In this document: one piece after another, positions 34,854-43,392 of the stretch
How the letters are laid out: every line of letters begins with the position of its first letter
Numbering within the stretch: position 1 is the stretch's first letter
NCBI GenBank assembly: GCA_028823445.1
Contig: JAPKBH010000003.1
Location: 54,857-118,856, forward strand
Origin: Acidimicrobiales bacterium
GTDB taxonomy: Bacteria; Actinomycetota; Acidimicrobiia; Acidimicrobiales; MedAcidi-G1
DNA length: 64,000 nucleotides
Reading direction: 5' to 3'
Program-made: the position numbers and the translations under genes
Notes under the pieces: generated by a model
The model's database searches: none
The model's input: the letters and a program-made list of their open reading frames with translations, nothing else
What the model was told of the DNA's origin: nothing

Positions 34854-36781
34854 GGGGTGGGTTGAAGGGCGGGAAGGTTTTGGAAGTGGGCGAGGGCTTC
34901 GGGGTTGGCGAGTGCTTGGGCGTTGGTTACGGGCCGATTTTCGACCACGTTGCGTACTGCCAGTTCAACCAGCTTGCCTGACCTGGTGCGAGGCAAATCG
35001 GGTACGGAGATCACTACGGCTGGCACGTGGCGGGGGGAGGCTCCGGTGCGTACTGCTGTCCGAAGCCGTTGAATCAGGTCGTCGTCCAAGGCTGCCTGGT
35101 TGGCGGTGACCACAAAGAGCACTACCCGTACGTCGCCTTCCCATTGCTGGCCGATGACCAGGCTTTCGGTCACTTCGGTGAAGGCCTCTACGATGCGGTA
35201 GATCTCTGCGGTGCCCATGCGTACCCCGCCGGGGTTCAAGGTGGCGTCGGAGCGGCCGTGAATAATGAACCCGCCTTGAGTGGTTTGTTCGGCGAAGTCT
35301 CCCTGGTGCCAGTACCCCGGGAAACGGGCGAAATAGGTTTCGTGGTAGCGCAGGTTTTCCGGGTCGTCCCAAAACCCCAGTGGCATGGTGGGAAACGGCG
35401 ACCGGCAGACCAGTTCGCCTTGCTGTCCGGGGGCGACGCTGTGGCCTTCTTGGTCAACTACGGCCATGTCTTGGCCTAATACTGCTCCTTGGATTTGCCC
35501 GGCAAATACCGGGGCCGCGGGGTTGCCGCCGACCAGACAACCGCAAAGGTCGGTGCCGCCCGAAATAGAGGCCACATGCAGGTCGGGTTTCCAGTCGGTA
35601 TAAACGTGGTGGAACCCTTCGGCAGAAAGTGGGCTGCCGGTGGAGCAAACGGTGCGCAAAGATTCCAAACGGTGAGTAGCAATAGGCCGCAACTCGGCGT
35701 TGTTTACTGAGTCGATGAATTTGGCCGATACCCCGAGCAAGGTGATTTGGTGGGCATCCACTAAGTCAAAAAGGCGTTGGCCGTCGGGGTGAAAAGGTGA
35801 CCCGTCGTACAAAATTAAGGTCGCTTGGGCCGCTAAACCGGCGGCGAGCCAGTTCCACATCATCCACCCGGTGGTGGTGAAGTAAAAGACTCGATCCAAG
35901 GGGCGTACATCGCAATGCAGCCGGTGCTCTACCAAGTGTTTTAACAAAAGGCCGCCCGCTCGGTGGATTATGCATTTGGGGGCGCCGGTGGTGCCCGAGG
36001 AGTAGAGGATGTAAAGCGGGTGGTCGAAAGGTAGCGGGGTGAAGGCCACTTCTTGGGCCGGGTGCGCTGAGCAAAAATCGTCAAGCGACAAGGCTTCTGC
36101 GGGAAGGTCACCTTGCGTGTCGGCCACCATCACTACCTGTCTCAGGCTAGGCAAGGCCGCTATTACTTGGCTTACTTTGTCGGTTACGTCGAAGCGTTTA
36201 CCTCCGTATTGGTAGCCGTTGGTGCAAAAAAGCACTTTTGGTTCAATCTGCCCAAACCGGTCAATTACCGCATCGGTGCCAAAGTCGGGCGAGACCGAAG
36301 AGAACACGGCGCCCAGTGAAGCGCAGGCCAACATGATGGCGTAGGCCTCCGGAATGTTGGGTAGCCAGGCCGCTACTCGGTCACCTGGTTTTACCCCGGC
36401 GGCCGCTAACCCTTGTTGCAACTGTGACACCAGGTGGTGGAGTTGCGCCCAGGTGAGGGTGCGGGTGGCGTTGTCTTCGCCGCAAAAAATAAGTGCGGGG
36501 TGGTGGTCGTTGCGTTGCAACAAGTTTTCGGCGTAGTTCAAGGTGGCGACGGGAAAAAACGTGGTGGCCGCCAGATCTGACTCGACCTGAATCATTGCGG
36601 GCCCGTCACCTCGGTGGCCCACTACACCAAAGTGGCTCCACACCAAGTCCCAGAAGTCTTCTCGGTGGTTAACGGACCATTGATGAAGCTGGTCAAGCGG
36701 GCACCCAGCGGCATCAGCGAAGGCCGCCATTTGGGTGGCGGCGGCTTGACCGGGCGATGGTGCCCAAAGAGGTTGTTCCAT
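34832..36781 (-). CDS. Acetoacetate-CoA ligase
   Basis: Acetoacetyl-CoA synthetase of the ANL superfamily, activating acetoacetate in ketone-body or PHB metabolism. The N-terminal WSVNHREDFWDLVWSHFGV and PVATLNYAENLLQ, then ASLGAVFSSVSPDFGTDAV, separate it from acetyl-CoA synthetase. The AMP motif is YILYSSGTTGAPKCIIHR, and the terminal lysine lies in DLPRTRSGKLVELAV. At 649 residues it is full length. The last codons (about PLGSDPR and the stop) are written by the REP palindrome that also ends the RAYT gene. The natural C-terminus was thus probably altered by the insertion. ATG 36781 is divergent from the MaoC gene. Confidence 0.93.
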   Translation of the reverse strand: MEQPLWAPSPGQAAATQMAAFADAAGCPLDQLHQWSVNHREDFWDLVWSHFGVVGHRGDGPAMIQVESDLAATTFFPVATLNYAENLLQRNDHHPALIFCGEDNATRTLTWAQLHHLVSQLQQGLAAAGVKPGDRVAAWLPNIPEAYAIMLACASLGAVFSSVSPDFGTDAVIDRFGQIEPKVLFCTNGYQYGGKRFDVTDKVSQVIAALPSLRQVVMVADTQGDLPAEALSLDDFCSAHPAQEVAFTPLPFDHPLYILYSSGTTGAPKCIIHRAGGLLLKHLVEHRLHCDVRPLDRVFYFTTTGWMMWNWLAAGLAAQATLILYDGSPFHPDGQRLFDLVDAHQITLLGVSAKFIDSVNNAELRPIATHRLESLRTVCSTGSPLSAEGFHHVYTDWKPDLHVASISGGTDLCGCLVGGNPAAPVFAGQIQGAVLGQDMAVVDQEGHSVAPGQQGELVCRSPFPTMPLGFWDDPENLRYHETYFARFPGYWHQGDFAEQTTQGGFIIHGRSDATLNPGGVRMGTAEIYRIVEAFTEVTESLVIGQQWEGDVRVVLFVVTANQAALDDDLIQRLRTAVRTGASPRHVPAVVISVPDLPRTRSGKLVELAVRNVVENRPVTNAQALANPEALAHFQNLPALQPTPLGSDPR

Positions 36782-36833
36782 TGATGAGGAGCGTAGTCAA
36801 CGGAAAGGTGGCCCGGTAAGCCACAATGGGTAA

Positions 36834-37328
36834 ATGGATGTGACAACTTCTTCGACAACCGGCGGCCGATGGTTTGAACAACTTCCGGTGGGCTTGGTTA
36901 TTCAGCACGATTTGTTGCGCACGATTACCGAAGCCGACAATGAAGAGTTTTGCGCCATGACCCACAACCCCCAGCCGCTGCATTTGGATGCAGAGTTTGC
37001 GGCCACCACGGTGTTTGGCCAGCGCTTGGTGAACAGTTTGTTGACGCTTGGTTTGGCGGTGGGGGTTAGCGTGGCCGACACCACGCTGGGCACCACGGTG
37101 GCCAACCTGGGTTTTGAAGAAACGGATTTTCCGGCGCCGGTGTTTTTGAACGACACCTTGTCGTTTGAAACGGAGGTCACGGCGGCTCGGCTTTCTGCAT
37201 CAAAGCCCGCCACGGGCATCGTTACTTTTGAGCATCGGGTACACAACCAAGATGGCGTGTTGGTGTGCCGGTGTCGAAGGAATGCTTTGATGCACCGAGA
37301 TCCAAACCTTCTCACTGATTCCCAGTAA
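36834..37328 (+). CDS. MaoC-like dehydratase
   Basis: Single hot-dog hydratase of 164 residues. The typical block is [20 protein letters not shown], followed by [22 protein letters not shown]. The usual GD.NP.H reads MTHNPQPLH, with Asn and His kept, as in the mesaconyl-CoA hydratase-like subgroup of MaoC proteins. The C-terminal strand is [20 protein letters not shown]. Substrate not determinable; acyl-CoA is expected. It is divergent from acetoacetate-CoA ligase by 52 bases. Confidence 0.88.
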   Translation: MDVTTSSTTGGRWFEQLPVGLVIQHDLLRTITEADNEEFCAMTHNPQPLHLDAEFAATTVFGQRLVNSLLTLGLAVGVSVADTTLGTTVANLGFEETDFPAPVFLNDTLSFETEVTAARLSASKPATGIVTFEHRVHNQDGVLVCRCRRNALMHRDPNLLTDSQ

Positions 37329-37353
37329 GGATTTTGGGTTAGGCTCTCTGGTT

Positions 37354-37812
37354 ATGGGTCACCAACACGCCACGGGCGAAGAACTTCATACCACGGTAGG
37401 TCGGCGTTTACGTGCGGCACAGATGCGTTATAGCCGGTCTCGCCATGCGGTGGTCGAGGTGTTGGCTGCTGATGCTCGCCCGTTGACGCTGCCAGAAATA
37501 TTAATCCAAGGGGTGGAACGAGGTTTGGCGCAAAGTTCGGCTTACCGCAACCTAAATGAACTCGCCGAAGCTGGTGTGGTGCGCCGAGTGACGGCGGGCG
37601 ACGACCACACCCGGTTTGAACTTCACGAGTCGCTAACCGGGCATCACCATCATTTGGAATGCACGGGGTGCGGTCGCCTAGATGATTTCGAGGTGTCCGA
37701 TGAGTTTGAGGCAGGTATCGAGGCACTGGTTGTTTCGGCTACTCAAAGGGGTTTTGTGGTCGATGCTCACCGTTTCGATTTGTTGGGCCGTTGCGTGGCG
37801 TGTGCCCAATGA
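37354..37812 (+). CDS. Fur-family metal-responsive repressor
   Basis: Ferric-uptake-type regulator of 152 residues. The winged helix lies at about residues 25-85 (LTLPEILIQGVERGLAQSSAYRNLNEL with YRNL as recognition helix). A GHHHHLECTGCGRLDDFEV block gives regulatory metal ligands and the first structural CxxC. The second CxxC is CVAC near the end, so the structural zinc site is complete. Iron, zinc, manganese or peroxide sensing cannot be told apart by eye. The stop overlaps the NUDIX start. Confidence 0.92.
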   Translation: MGHQHATGEELHTTVGRRLRAAQMRYSRSRHAVVEVLAADARPLTLPEILIQGVERGLAQSSAYRNLNELAEAGVVRRVTAGDDHTRFELHESLTGHHHHLECTGCGRLDDFEVSDEFEAGIEALVVSATQRGFVVDAHRFDLLGRCVACAQ

Positions 37813-38303
37813 TGGGCCGTAAACGCCCGGCTGCTCGGGTGGTGTTGCTAAACCGGTCGAACGAGATTTTTTTGGTCAACGCCGAAGACCCTTTGGATCC
37901 TTTTAAGCCGTCGTGGTGGGAAATCCCCGGGGGTGGTATTGATCTGGGTGAAGATTCAGCAGTGGCGGCGGCCCGAGAACTTTGGGAAGAAACCGGTATC
38001 GAAGCCGAAATGGGCCCGGTGGTGTGGACCCAACAAGTGCAGTTCACTTTTGGCGGGTACTTTTTTGATAGCGATGAGAAAATTCATGTGGCGTGGTGCG
38101 ATGGTGGGGAGTATCGGCCGCAACATTTAGAAGCCTTAGAGGCGGCGGCTTTTTTGGGTGCCCGCTGGTGGGGGGTCGACGAGTTGTTGGCCAGCGATGT
38201 GCCGGTGTTGCCTACTCGGTTAAGAGAGTTTTTGCCCGAGGTGGCCGCCAACAACTTGCCAAACCCGCCGTTAGATATTTCGCCCCACCCGGAGGTCGGT
38301 TGA
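37809..38303 (+). CDS. NUDIX hydrolase
   Basis: NUDIX pyrophosphatase. The Nudix box is complete: GGIDLGEDSAVAAARELWEETGI fits GX5EX7REUXEEXGU (quoted in part: GEDSAVAAA, RELWEETGI). The enclosing strand order VVLLNRSNEIFLVN and WEIPGGG is standard. At about 164 residues it is a single domain. Substrate unknown. Two adjacent ATGs at 37809 and 37812 overlap the fur stop; ATG 37809 (ATGA overlap) is used. Confidence 0.92.
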   Translation: MMGRKRPAARVVLLNRSNEIFLVNAEDPLDPFKPSWWEIPGGGIDLGEDSAVAAARELWEETGIEAEMGPVVWTQQVQFTFGGYFFDSDEKIHVAWCDGGEYRPQHLEALEAAAFLGARWWGVDELLASDVPVLPTRLREFLPEVAANNLPNPPLDISPHPEVG

Positions 38304-38331
38304 CTAGGGGGGTAGTGCTGGCTGCTGAGGC

Positions 38332-38928
38332 TTAAGCCAAGCTTTTCATGCCGTCCCAAGCTAAGCGGGTGGCGAGGGCGGCCATTTCTTCGGCGCTGCG
38401 GCGGCGACCGTCGTGCATCCAGTTGCGAATCAGTCCTTCGATAAGACCGTTGAGGCCCCAAGCCATGATGATGGCTTCTTCGTGGTCTACCTCACTTATA
38501 AAGGTGGCCATACGGGCGGCAAATTCTTCTTGCACCCGCTGGGCGACGTGGCGGAGCTCTTGATCGTGGCCCAAGCTCGGCCCGTAAAGCACCGAAAAAG
38601 CGTCGGGTACGGCATCGAAGAAGCGGAAAAACCCGAGGTAGCCGGCCTCGACCTTGCAACGGGTATCTTCTGCCCCGAGGTCAAGGCGGGTTTGGGTAAT
38701 GGCATCGGCCAAACGGTCGGCGGTAACCCGCAACAGGTCGGAATACATTTCTCGTTTTGAGGCGAAGTGTTGGTAGAGCACCGGTTTGGTTACCCCGGCT
38801 TCGTTGGCCACGGCGTTCATGGAGGTTTCGTGGTAACCCTGCCGAGCAAAGACCCGTAGTGCGGTATCTAAGAGTTGTTTGCGGCGTTCAGGGCCCGGCA
38901 AACGGGGTGCGGTTATTACTTCGGTCAT
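38332..38928 (-). CDS. TetR-family transcriptional regulator
   Basis: TetR/AcrR repressor of 198 residues. The N-terminal helix-turn-helix is clear: ALRVFARQGYHETSMNAVANEAGV, then TKPVLYQHFASKREMYSDLL. The ligand-binding part is of the TetR_C type with FRFFDAVPDAFSVLYGPSL. It is convergent with the NUDIX gene. Its target is not evident; the small membrane gene and glycosyltransferase lie upstream on the same strand. Confidence 0.92.
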   Translation of the reverse strand: MTEVITAPRLPGPERRKQLLDTALRVFARQGYHETSMNAVANEAGVTKPVLYQHFASKREMYSDLLRVTADRLADAITQTRLDLGAEDTRCKVEAGYLGFFRFFDAVPDAFSVLYGPSLGHDQELRHVAQRVQEEFAARMATFISEVDHEEAIIMAWGLNGLIEGLIRNWMHDGRRRSAEEMAALATRLAWDGMKSLA

Positions 38929-38971
38929 GGCTACACCCTAGTAAACACTGCCCCTTGGGCTGGTATCGGGG

Positions 38972-39247
38972 TTAGGCGGAGTTTTCTGCGTCGAGGTCGT
39001 CGGCGGCTTTGACAGCATGGTGGAGCACGATAGATGGAGCTAAAATTATTGACCCGCAGATCAGCAGCGCTAATAAAATGGTGGCCACAGCGTCGGTAAA
39101 GCGGCCGATCATCCCGGCGGCGAAAAGAGCGAGCGCTACGCCGAAAGCCAGGTAACCAGAGCGTTGCCCGAGGCTAGCTAAGCGGCGCATCCGTTCTCGT
39201 TGTACCAGCACGGGGTCTTTAGCCGGGGTCTCCGATGAGTCACTCAT
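38972..39247 (-). CDS. Small two-helix membrane protein of unknown function
   Basis: About 91 residues with two transmembrane helices (YLAFGVALALFAAGMIG and ATILLALLICGSIILAPSIVL). A charged N-terminal region and a short acidic tail flank them. I do not recognise a specific family. ATG 39247 forms an ATGA overlap with the glycosyltransferase stop, which supports it as real; ATG 39256 is an alternative three codons earlier. Confidence 0.75.
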   Translation of the reverse strand: MSDSSETPAKDPVLVQRERMRRLASLGQRSGYLAFGVALALFAAGMIGRFTDAVATILLALLICGSIILAPSIVLHHAVKAADDLDAENSA

Positions 39248-40299
39248 GGTCGCCATCCTGCCTCAACAATGAAGTTCTCCAAACGTCGACCCATGCGTTC
39301 TATAGATAATTCGTTTTTGGCTACTTGTTGATTGTGGTCAAGCAGGGGGGCCAGCCCGCTGGGGTCGTCAAGGCGTTCGGCCATGGCATCGGTGTCTTGT
39401 GGCGCAAACCAGTGAAAGCCCAGGCCGCGGAGTTCGTCGGCTACCGGGTAGTGGCCGACGAATACGGGTTTGCGGTAGAGGGCTGCTTCTACCGGGGGGT
39501 TGCCGAAACCTTCCCAAGTGGAGGGGAAGGCCACTAGGTCGGCGGCCGCATAAATGTCTGCTCGGTTGGCGGCCGGGGCGTGGATCACCGGGCATCGGGC
39601 GGCGGCCAATTCGGTAGCCAGTTGTGGCCCGTAACCATCTTCGGCGGGCCCTAAAAGCCAGTAGGTGCCGCCTAAAGCGGTGGTTACTTTGAGAGCTTGG
39701 CCAATGTTTTTGCGTTCTATAGCCCGCACCGGGTGGGCCACCAGTAGGGAGTGGTCGCCTATTCCTAATCGGCGGCGTGTTGTCAAGCGGTTTCCGGTGG
39801 GCGGGTTGGGGTCAAAACCGTTGTAAATAGTTTCTGCATAAATGCCTCGCTCGGCCATTTCTTTTTTGGTCAGGTCATTGATGGTGACGTGGCGCCAGGA
39901 TGGGTCATCGGCTGGGAGTTCGGTTAGGTGGGCAAAACGTTTCCTTTGCCATGGCGGATCGTGGTGATGTATTAACGCTGGTCGTCCGTTGAGCAAAGAA
40001 GCCACGGTTTGCGAAGCCGCCAAGTTGAGCGGGATGGAGAGCAGGTTTTCTACCACCACCAGGTCCTGGTCGGCGAGAGCGGATTCAAGTTGGTTGGGGT
40101 CGGGGGGTGCGGTGGCGTTGATGTTCAGCCCGGCCACTACGGTGGTTCTTCCGGGGGCATCCCACCCGGGTTCGAAGGCGCCCGCTACCCAAGACACGGT
40201 AAAACCTTGTTTGGTCAGCATGTGGGCCCAGTTGCGGGCCACGACTGATACTCCGTCGGTGGGGCCGAAGCGAAAGGAGAGGAAGGTGCAGGTTGGCAT
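39244..40299 (-). CDS. GT4-type glycosyltransferase
   Basis: Glycosyltransferase with the GT-B fold, 351 residues. The N-terminal FRFGPTDGVSVVARNWAHML is the acceptor-domain glycine loop. IYNGFDPNPP and HPVRAIERKNIG are linker blocks, and DLVAFPSTWEGFGNPPVEAALYRKPVF carries the EX7E-type donor-binding motif (EGFGNPPVE). The donor sugar and acceptor are unknown. ATG 40299 overlaps the start codon of the opposite glycoside hydrolase gene in one CATG. No ribosome binding site is apparent. Confidence 0.87.
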   Translation of the reverse strand: MPTCTFLSFRFGPTDGVSVVARNWAHMLTKQGFTVSWVAGAFEPGWDAPGRTTVVAGLNINATAPPDPNQLESALADQDLVVVENLLSIPLNLAASQTVASLLNGRPALIHHHDPPWQRKRFAHLTELPADDPSWRHVTINDLTKKEMAERGIYAETIYNGFDPNPPTGNRLTTRRRLGIGDHSLLVAHPVRAIERKNIGQALKVTTALGGTYWLLGPAEDGYGPQLATELAAARCPVIHAPAANRADIYAAADLVAFPSTWEGFGNPPVEAALYRKPVFVGHYPVADELRGLGFHWFAPQDTDAMAERLDDPSGLAPLLDHNQQVAKNELSIERMGRRLENFIVEAGWRP

Positions 40300-41452
40300 G
40301 GGTCTAAGGCAAGAGGGTGCAGGGTTTGAGTCGGCGGTGGCTCAGATGATGAACAACCATTGGCAGCCTGAAGGTTATGCCGCTCCGAACGCTGTGGTCT
40401 ATCCGTGGCAGTGGTTGTGGGATTCTTGTTTTCATGTGTTGATTTGGTTGTCTTTGAAAAACGTGGAGCGGGCGCAGGCTGAGTTGGCGCAGTTGTTTGG
40501 TCCGCAGTTGCCGTCGGGGTTTGTGCCGCACATCAACTATGTGCGCCAACCGGGTTTTCACCGAGAATTGTGGGGTAGTGATTTGGGTTCGTCGTTGACC
40601 CAACCGCCTATGTACGGCCATGCGGTGGCGGCGCTTTGCCGGGCCGAGCAGGCCCCGCCGGCGAGGGTTATAGAAGCGGCGGAAGCGGGTTTGTGGTTTT
40701 TGTTAAACGATCGCCGGCGTGATGCGGCGGGTCTTGTTTTGTTGGCTCATCCGTGGGAGTCGGGTGCTGATAACAGCCCGCGCTGGGATGATTTTTGCCC
40801 GGGAGGTTTTGCGGAAAACCAGTGGGTGGACGAAAAGAATCGTCTGGTGTCTACGGTGGAGCGAGGCCCGGATGGCGCTGCTTTGGCTAACCCGGAGTTT
40901 GTGGTGGGTTCGGTGGGGTTTAATGCGTTGGTGGCTTTCAATGCGCGAGAGATGGCCACAGTGACCGGCGATGAATCCATGGCTGAAGCGGCGAATCAGT
41001 TAGCAACAGCGTTGGATCTCCGGTGGGTTGAGCCTTTGGCAACGTGGGTGGACACCGGGGCGGCGGTTGAGGGCTCAGGCCGGTGCCGTACTGCTGATGC
41101 GTTGTTGCCGTTGCTGGTAACCGAGGATGCATCTGTAGCGGCGCAAGCGTTAGCGCAGTTGGTGAATCCCATGGCTTTGGGCAGCGAGTTTGGCTTGTGT
41201 GGGGTGCATCGGGGTGAACCTGTCTTTGATCCGGCGGCTTATTGGCGAGGCCCGGTGTGGCCTCAGTTGGCTTACTTGTTGACGTTGGCTGCCTCTCGGT
41301 TTGATGCTTTGGTGGCTCAACGTTTGCAGGTTGCTACTCGACGGGGAGCACAATGTTCGGGTTTAGCCGAATATTGGCACCCAGATTCTGGCCAGGGGTT
41401 GGGGGCTATCCCGCAATCATGGGCAGGGCTTGCTCTCGTTGAGGTCGTTTAG
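40298..41452 (+). CDS. MGH1-like (GH63) glycoside hydrolase
   Basis: Resembles mannosylglycerate/glucosylglycerate hydrolases of the (alpha/alpha)6-barrel GH63 group. Key blocks are YPWQWLWDSCFHVLIW (catalytic Asp in WDS), PSGFVPHINYV, GFAENQWVDEKN and YWRGPVWPQLAYL. The protein is about 384 residues, short for the family. ATG 40298 lies 11 bases after GGAAGG, while GTG 40286 follows AGGAG by six bases and is an alternative. Pairing with a glycosyltransferase suggests turnover of a small glycoside such as a compatible solute. That is inference. Confidence 0.82.
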   Translation: MGLRQEGAGFESAVAQMMNNHWQPEGYAAPNAVVYPWQWLWDSCFHVLIWLSLKNVERAQAELAQLFGPQLPSGFVPHINYVRQPGFHRELWGSDLGSSLTQPPMYGHAVAALCRAEQAPPARVIEAAEAGLWFLLNDRRRDAAGLVLLAHPWESGADNSPRWDDFCPGGFAENQWVDEKNRLVSTVERGPDGAALANPEFVVGSVGFNALVAFNAREMATVTGDESMAEAANQLATALDLRWVEPLATWVDTGAAVEGSGRCRTADALLPLLVTEDASVAAQALAQLVNPMALGSEFGLCGVHRGEPVFDPAAYWRGPVWPQLAYLLTLAASRFDALVAQRLQVATRRGAQCSGLAEYWHPDSGQGLGAIPQSWAGLALVEVV

Positions 41453-42009
41453 CGTTGCGACCCGCGTGATGACCCGATGAGTTCGCCGCCTTGGTCGAGA
41501 TAGAGGTAGCAGTGCACGCCGCGGAATTGCGCTATTTCGTGTTCGAAGTTTGAGCGGTTGGGGGTCAGGTAGTCGAGTTCCAGTTCGGAGAGTTCGTAGA
41601 TGAGCCCTACGAATCCTTCGAAACTTTCGTAGCACTGGCTTATTGCGAAGGCCACTATTTCTTCGTCGCCAGGCCAGGGGGCGCCGTTGCGGGCCGGGTG
41701 TTGTACCAGTTTGTAAATTTCGAATTGGTGGGGGGCTTGGCAAGGCACTTTGGTGCTGAGTTCTATTTGCCGATCTTCGGTGGCCCAGGAGTATTGGTTG
41801 AAGCAGTCGTCGGCTTTGAGGTCGTGTAGGTTGACTGGTTCGCCTACCCAGTCTGGGGCGTTTTCTTCGACCAAGGTGGGCCGGGTTTCTACCAGGGTGG
41901 TGGGGGCGACGGTGTCGGTGGTGGCGAGGTCTTCGGTGTCTTGGCTGCCGCAGGCGTTGGCCAACAGAGCTAAAGCGAGGAAGGAAAAAAGTATTCGACG
42001 GCGGGCCAC
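41449..42009 (-). CDS. Septum-formation-family-like lipoprotein
   Basis: Lipoprotein whose start VARRRILFSFLALALLANAC gives a signal peptide and lipobox (LANAC). A Thr/Val-rich spacer of about 35 residues follows. The remaining 130 residues hold LKADDCFNQY and STKVPCQAPHQFEIYKLV, the pattern of the actinobacterial septum-formation domain (DCF...VxCxxPHxxE). Four Cys probably form two disulfides outside the cell. I chose GTG 42009 as start because it directly precedes the basic n-region. A longer in-frame opening adds about 78 residues that look non-coding. Confidence 0.75.
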   Translation of the reverse strand: MARRRILFSFLALALLANACGSQDTEDLATTDTVAPTTLVETRPTLVEENAPDWVGEPVNLHDLKADDCFNQYSWATEDRQIELSTKVPCQAPHQFEIYKLVQHPARNGAPWPGDEEIVAFAISQCYESFEGFVGLIYELSELELDYLTPNRSNFEHEIAQFRGVHCYLYLDQGGELIGSSRGSQR

Positions 42010-42048
42010 ATGGTCAGGGTAGGCGGTAGACGCCGGTACCGTTACGGG

Positions 42049-42714
42049 GTGCCGGTAATTCAACTCTGTGACGTAGTGGCTCTGCTGGGCCGGTTTCCTG
42101 CTTTGGCGGGCGCCAGTTTGTCGGTAGAAGCCGGAGAAACGGTGTTGTTGCAGGGCCCTAACGGCGCTGGAAAGACCACGCTGTTGCGGTTGTGTGCGGG
42201 TTTGGTACGTCCCGAGTCGGGTCAGGCTCAAGTGTTGGGCCACGATTTAAGTGTAGATGGACGGCCCGTCCGGAGGCAGGTGGCCATGTTGGGTCACGCC
42301 ACGGGGCTTTACGAAGATTTGTCGGTGGCTGAAAATGTGAGTTTTTGGGCGCAGGCGGCCGGACTCGATAAGTCGCTGGCCGCCCAACGGGCGACCGGTG
42401 CCTTGGGCCGCATGGGTTTGGATGAACGTTTGTTGTCTTTGCCGGTTTCTCGTTTGTCGGCGGGGCAGCGTCGGCGTGCTTCGTTGGCTGCTTTGGCGGT
42501 GCGTCGACCTCAGTTGTGGCTGCTTGATGAACCGCATGCTGGGTTGGATCAAACGGGTCGCAATGTGGTTGATGAACTTATTTCGGATGCGGTGGCGGCG
42601 GGGGCCACGGTGCTGGTGGCTTCTCACGAGTTGGAGCGGGTGCGTTCTTTGAACCCTCGGGTGGTAACGGTGGCGGGCGGTTTGATTGTTAAGGACACGG
42701 GGGGCCCGAAGTGA
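42049..42714 (+). CDS. ccmA: Heme ABC exporter ATPase CcmA
   Basis: ATPase of the CcmABCD complex that releases heme-loaded CcmE in System I cytochrome c maturation. Walker A is [16 protein letters not shown], the signature RLSAGQRRRASLAALA and Walker B LWLLDEPHAGLD; LSAGQ in place of LSGGQ is a feature of CcmA. At 221 residues it is normal. GTG 42049 is preferred; ATG 42010 would add 13 basic residues. The stop overlaps ccmB (GTGA). Confidence 0.92.
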   Translation: MPVIQLCDVVALLGRFPALAGASLSVEAGETVLLQGPNGAGKTTLLRLCAGLVRPESGQAQVLGHDLSVDGRPVRRQVAMLGHATGLYEDLSVAENVSFWAQAAGLDKSLAAQRATGALGRMGLDERLLSLPVSRLSAGQRRRASLAALAVRRPQLWLLDEPHAGLDQTGRNVVDELISDAVAAGATVLVASHELERVRSLNPRVVTVAGGLIVKDTGGPK

Positions 42715-43385
42715 AATCTTTGTTGAGTGAAGCCTGGTTGGTAGCGAGTAAAGATTTGCGTATTGAGGCGCGTTCTCGGGTTTTGACCAATCAGGTGGCG
42801 CCTTTTGCGGTGCTGGTGTTGGTGCTTTTCGGGTTTGCGTTAGATGCCGATCAGCGCACTTTGCGTATGTTTGCACCGGGGCTTTTTTGGGTAGCGGTGT
42901 TGTTGTGTTTGTTGTTGGCGGTGCAGCGTTCGTCGGCGGTGGAGTCCGCTGATGATGCGGCCACCGGCTTACGTATGGCCGGTCTGGCACCGGCGGCCGT
43001 GTTTTTAGGAAAATCGGCAGCCATTTTTGTGCAGTTGTTGGTGCTGGAGTTGTTGCTGACGGCGGGCATTATTGTGTTTTATGGTTCCTCGGTGAAGAAC
43101 TTATTTTTGTGGCTAATTGCTGGGCTGGTGACGGCGTTGGCGGTGGCGACGACCGGTATGCTCTATGGCGCGCTGGCCTCTGGGTTGGGGGTACGAGAAA
43201 CGCTGTTGCCGATCTTGTTGCTTCCAGTTTTGGCTCCGGTGCTTATTGGTGCCACTCGGGCTTACGACGATGCTTTGGGTGCTGCTGCGGTAGATGGTTG
43301 GGCCTGGACGGGCTTGTTGGCCATGTTTGCTGTGGTGGCTTCAACGTTGGGTGCGTTGGCTTACGGCGCATTGGTTGAGGATTAA
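42711..43385 (+). CDS. ccmB: Heme exporter membrane protein CcmB
   Basis: Six-helix membrane protein of 224 residues. It opens with EAWLVASKDLRIEARSRVL, typical of CcmB. The helices lie near residues 25-40, 50-70, 95-120, 125-155, 160-180 and 195-222. It pairs with CcmA and CcmC. GTG 42711 overlaps the ccmA stop by four bases. Eight bases separate it from ccmC. Confidence 0.9.
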   Translation: MKSLLSEAWLVASKDLRIEARSRVLTNQVAPFAVLVLVLFGFALDADQRTLRMFAPGLFWVAVLLCLLLAVQRSSAVESADDAATGLRMAGLAPAAVFLGKSAAIFVQLLVLELLLTAGIIVFYGSSVKNLFLWLIAGLVTALAVATTGMLYGALASGLGVRETLLPILLLPVLAPVLIGATRAYDDALGAAAVDGWAWTGLLAMFAVVASTLGALAYGALVED

Positions 43386-43392
43386 AAATATT

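Noticed and set aside
39989..40297. N-terminal extension of the glycoside hydrolase frame
   Set aside because: About 100 residues antisense to the glycosyltransferase, Ser/Thr-rich and without family similarity; the catalytic protein starts near 40298.
42247..42990. Long minus-strand frame opposite ccmA and ccmB
   Set aside because: Arg/Gln/Thr-rich with no motif; the plus strand encodes clear ABC motifs.
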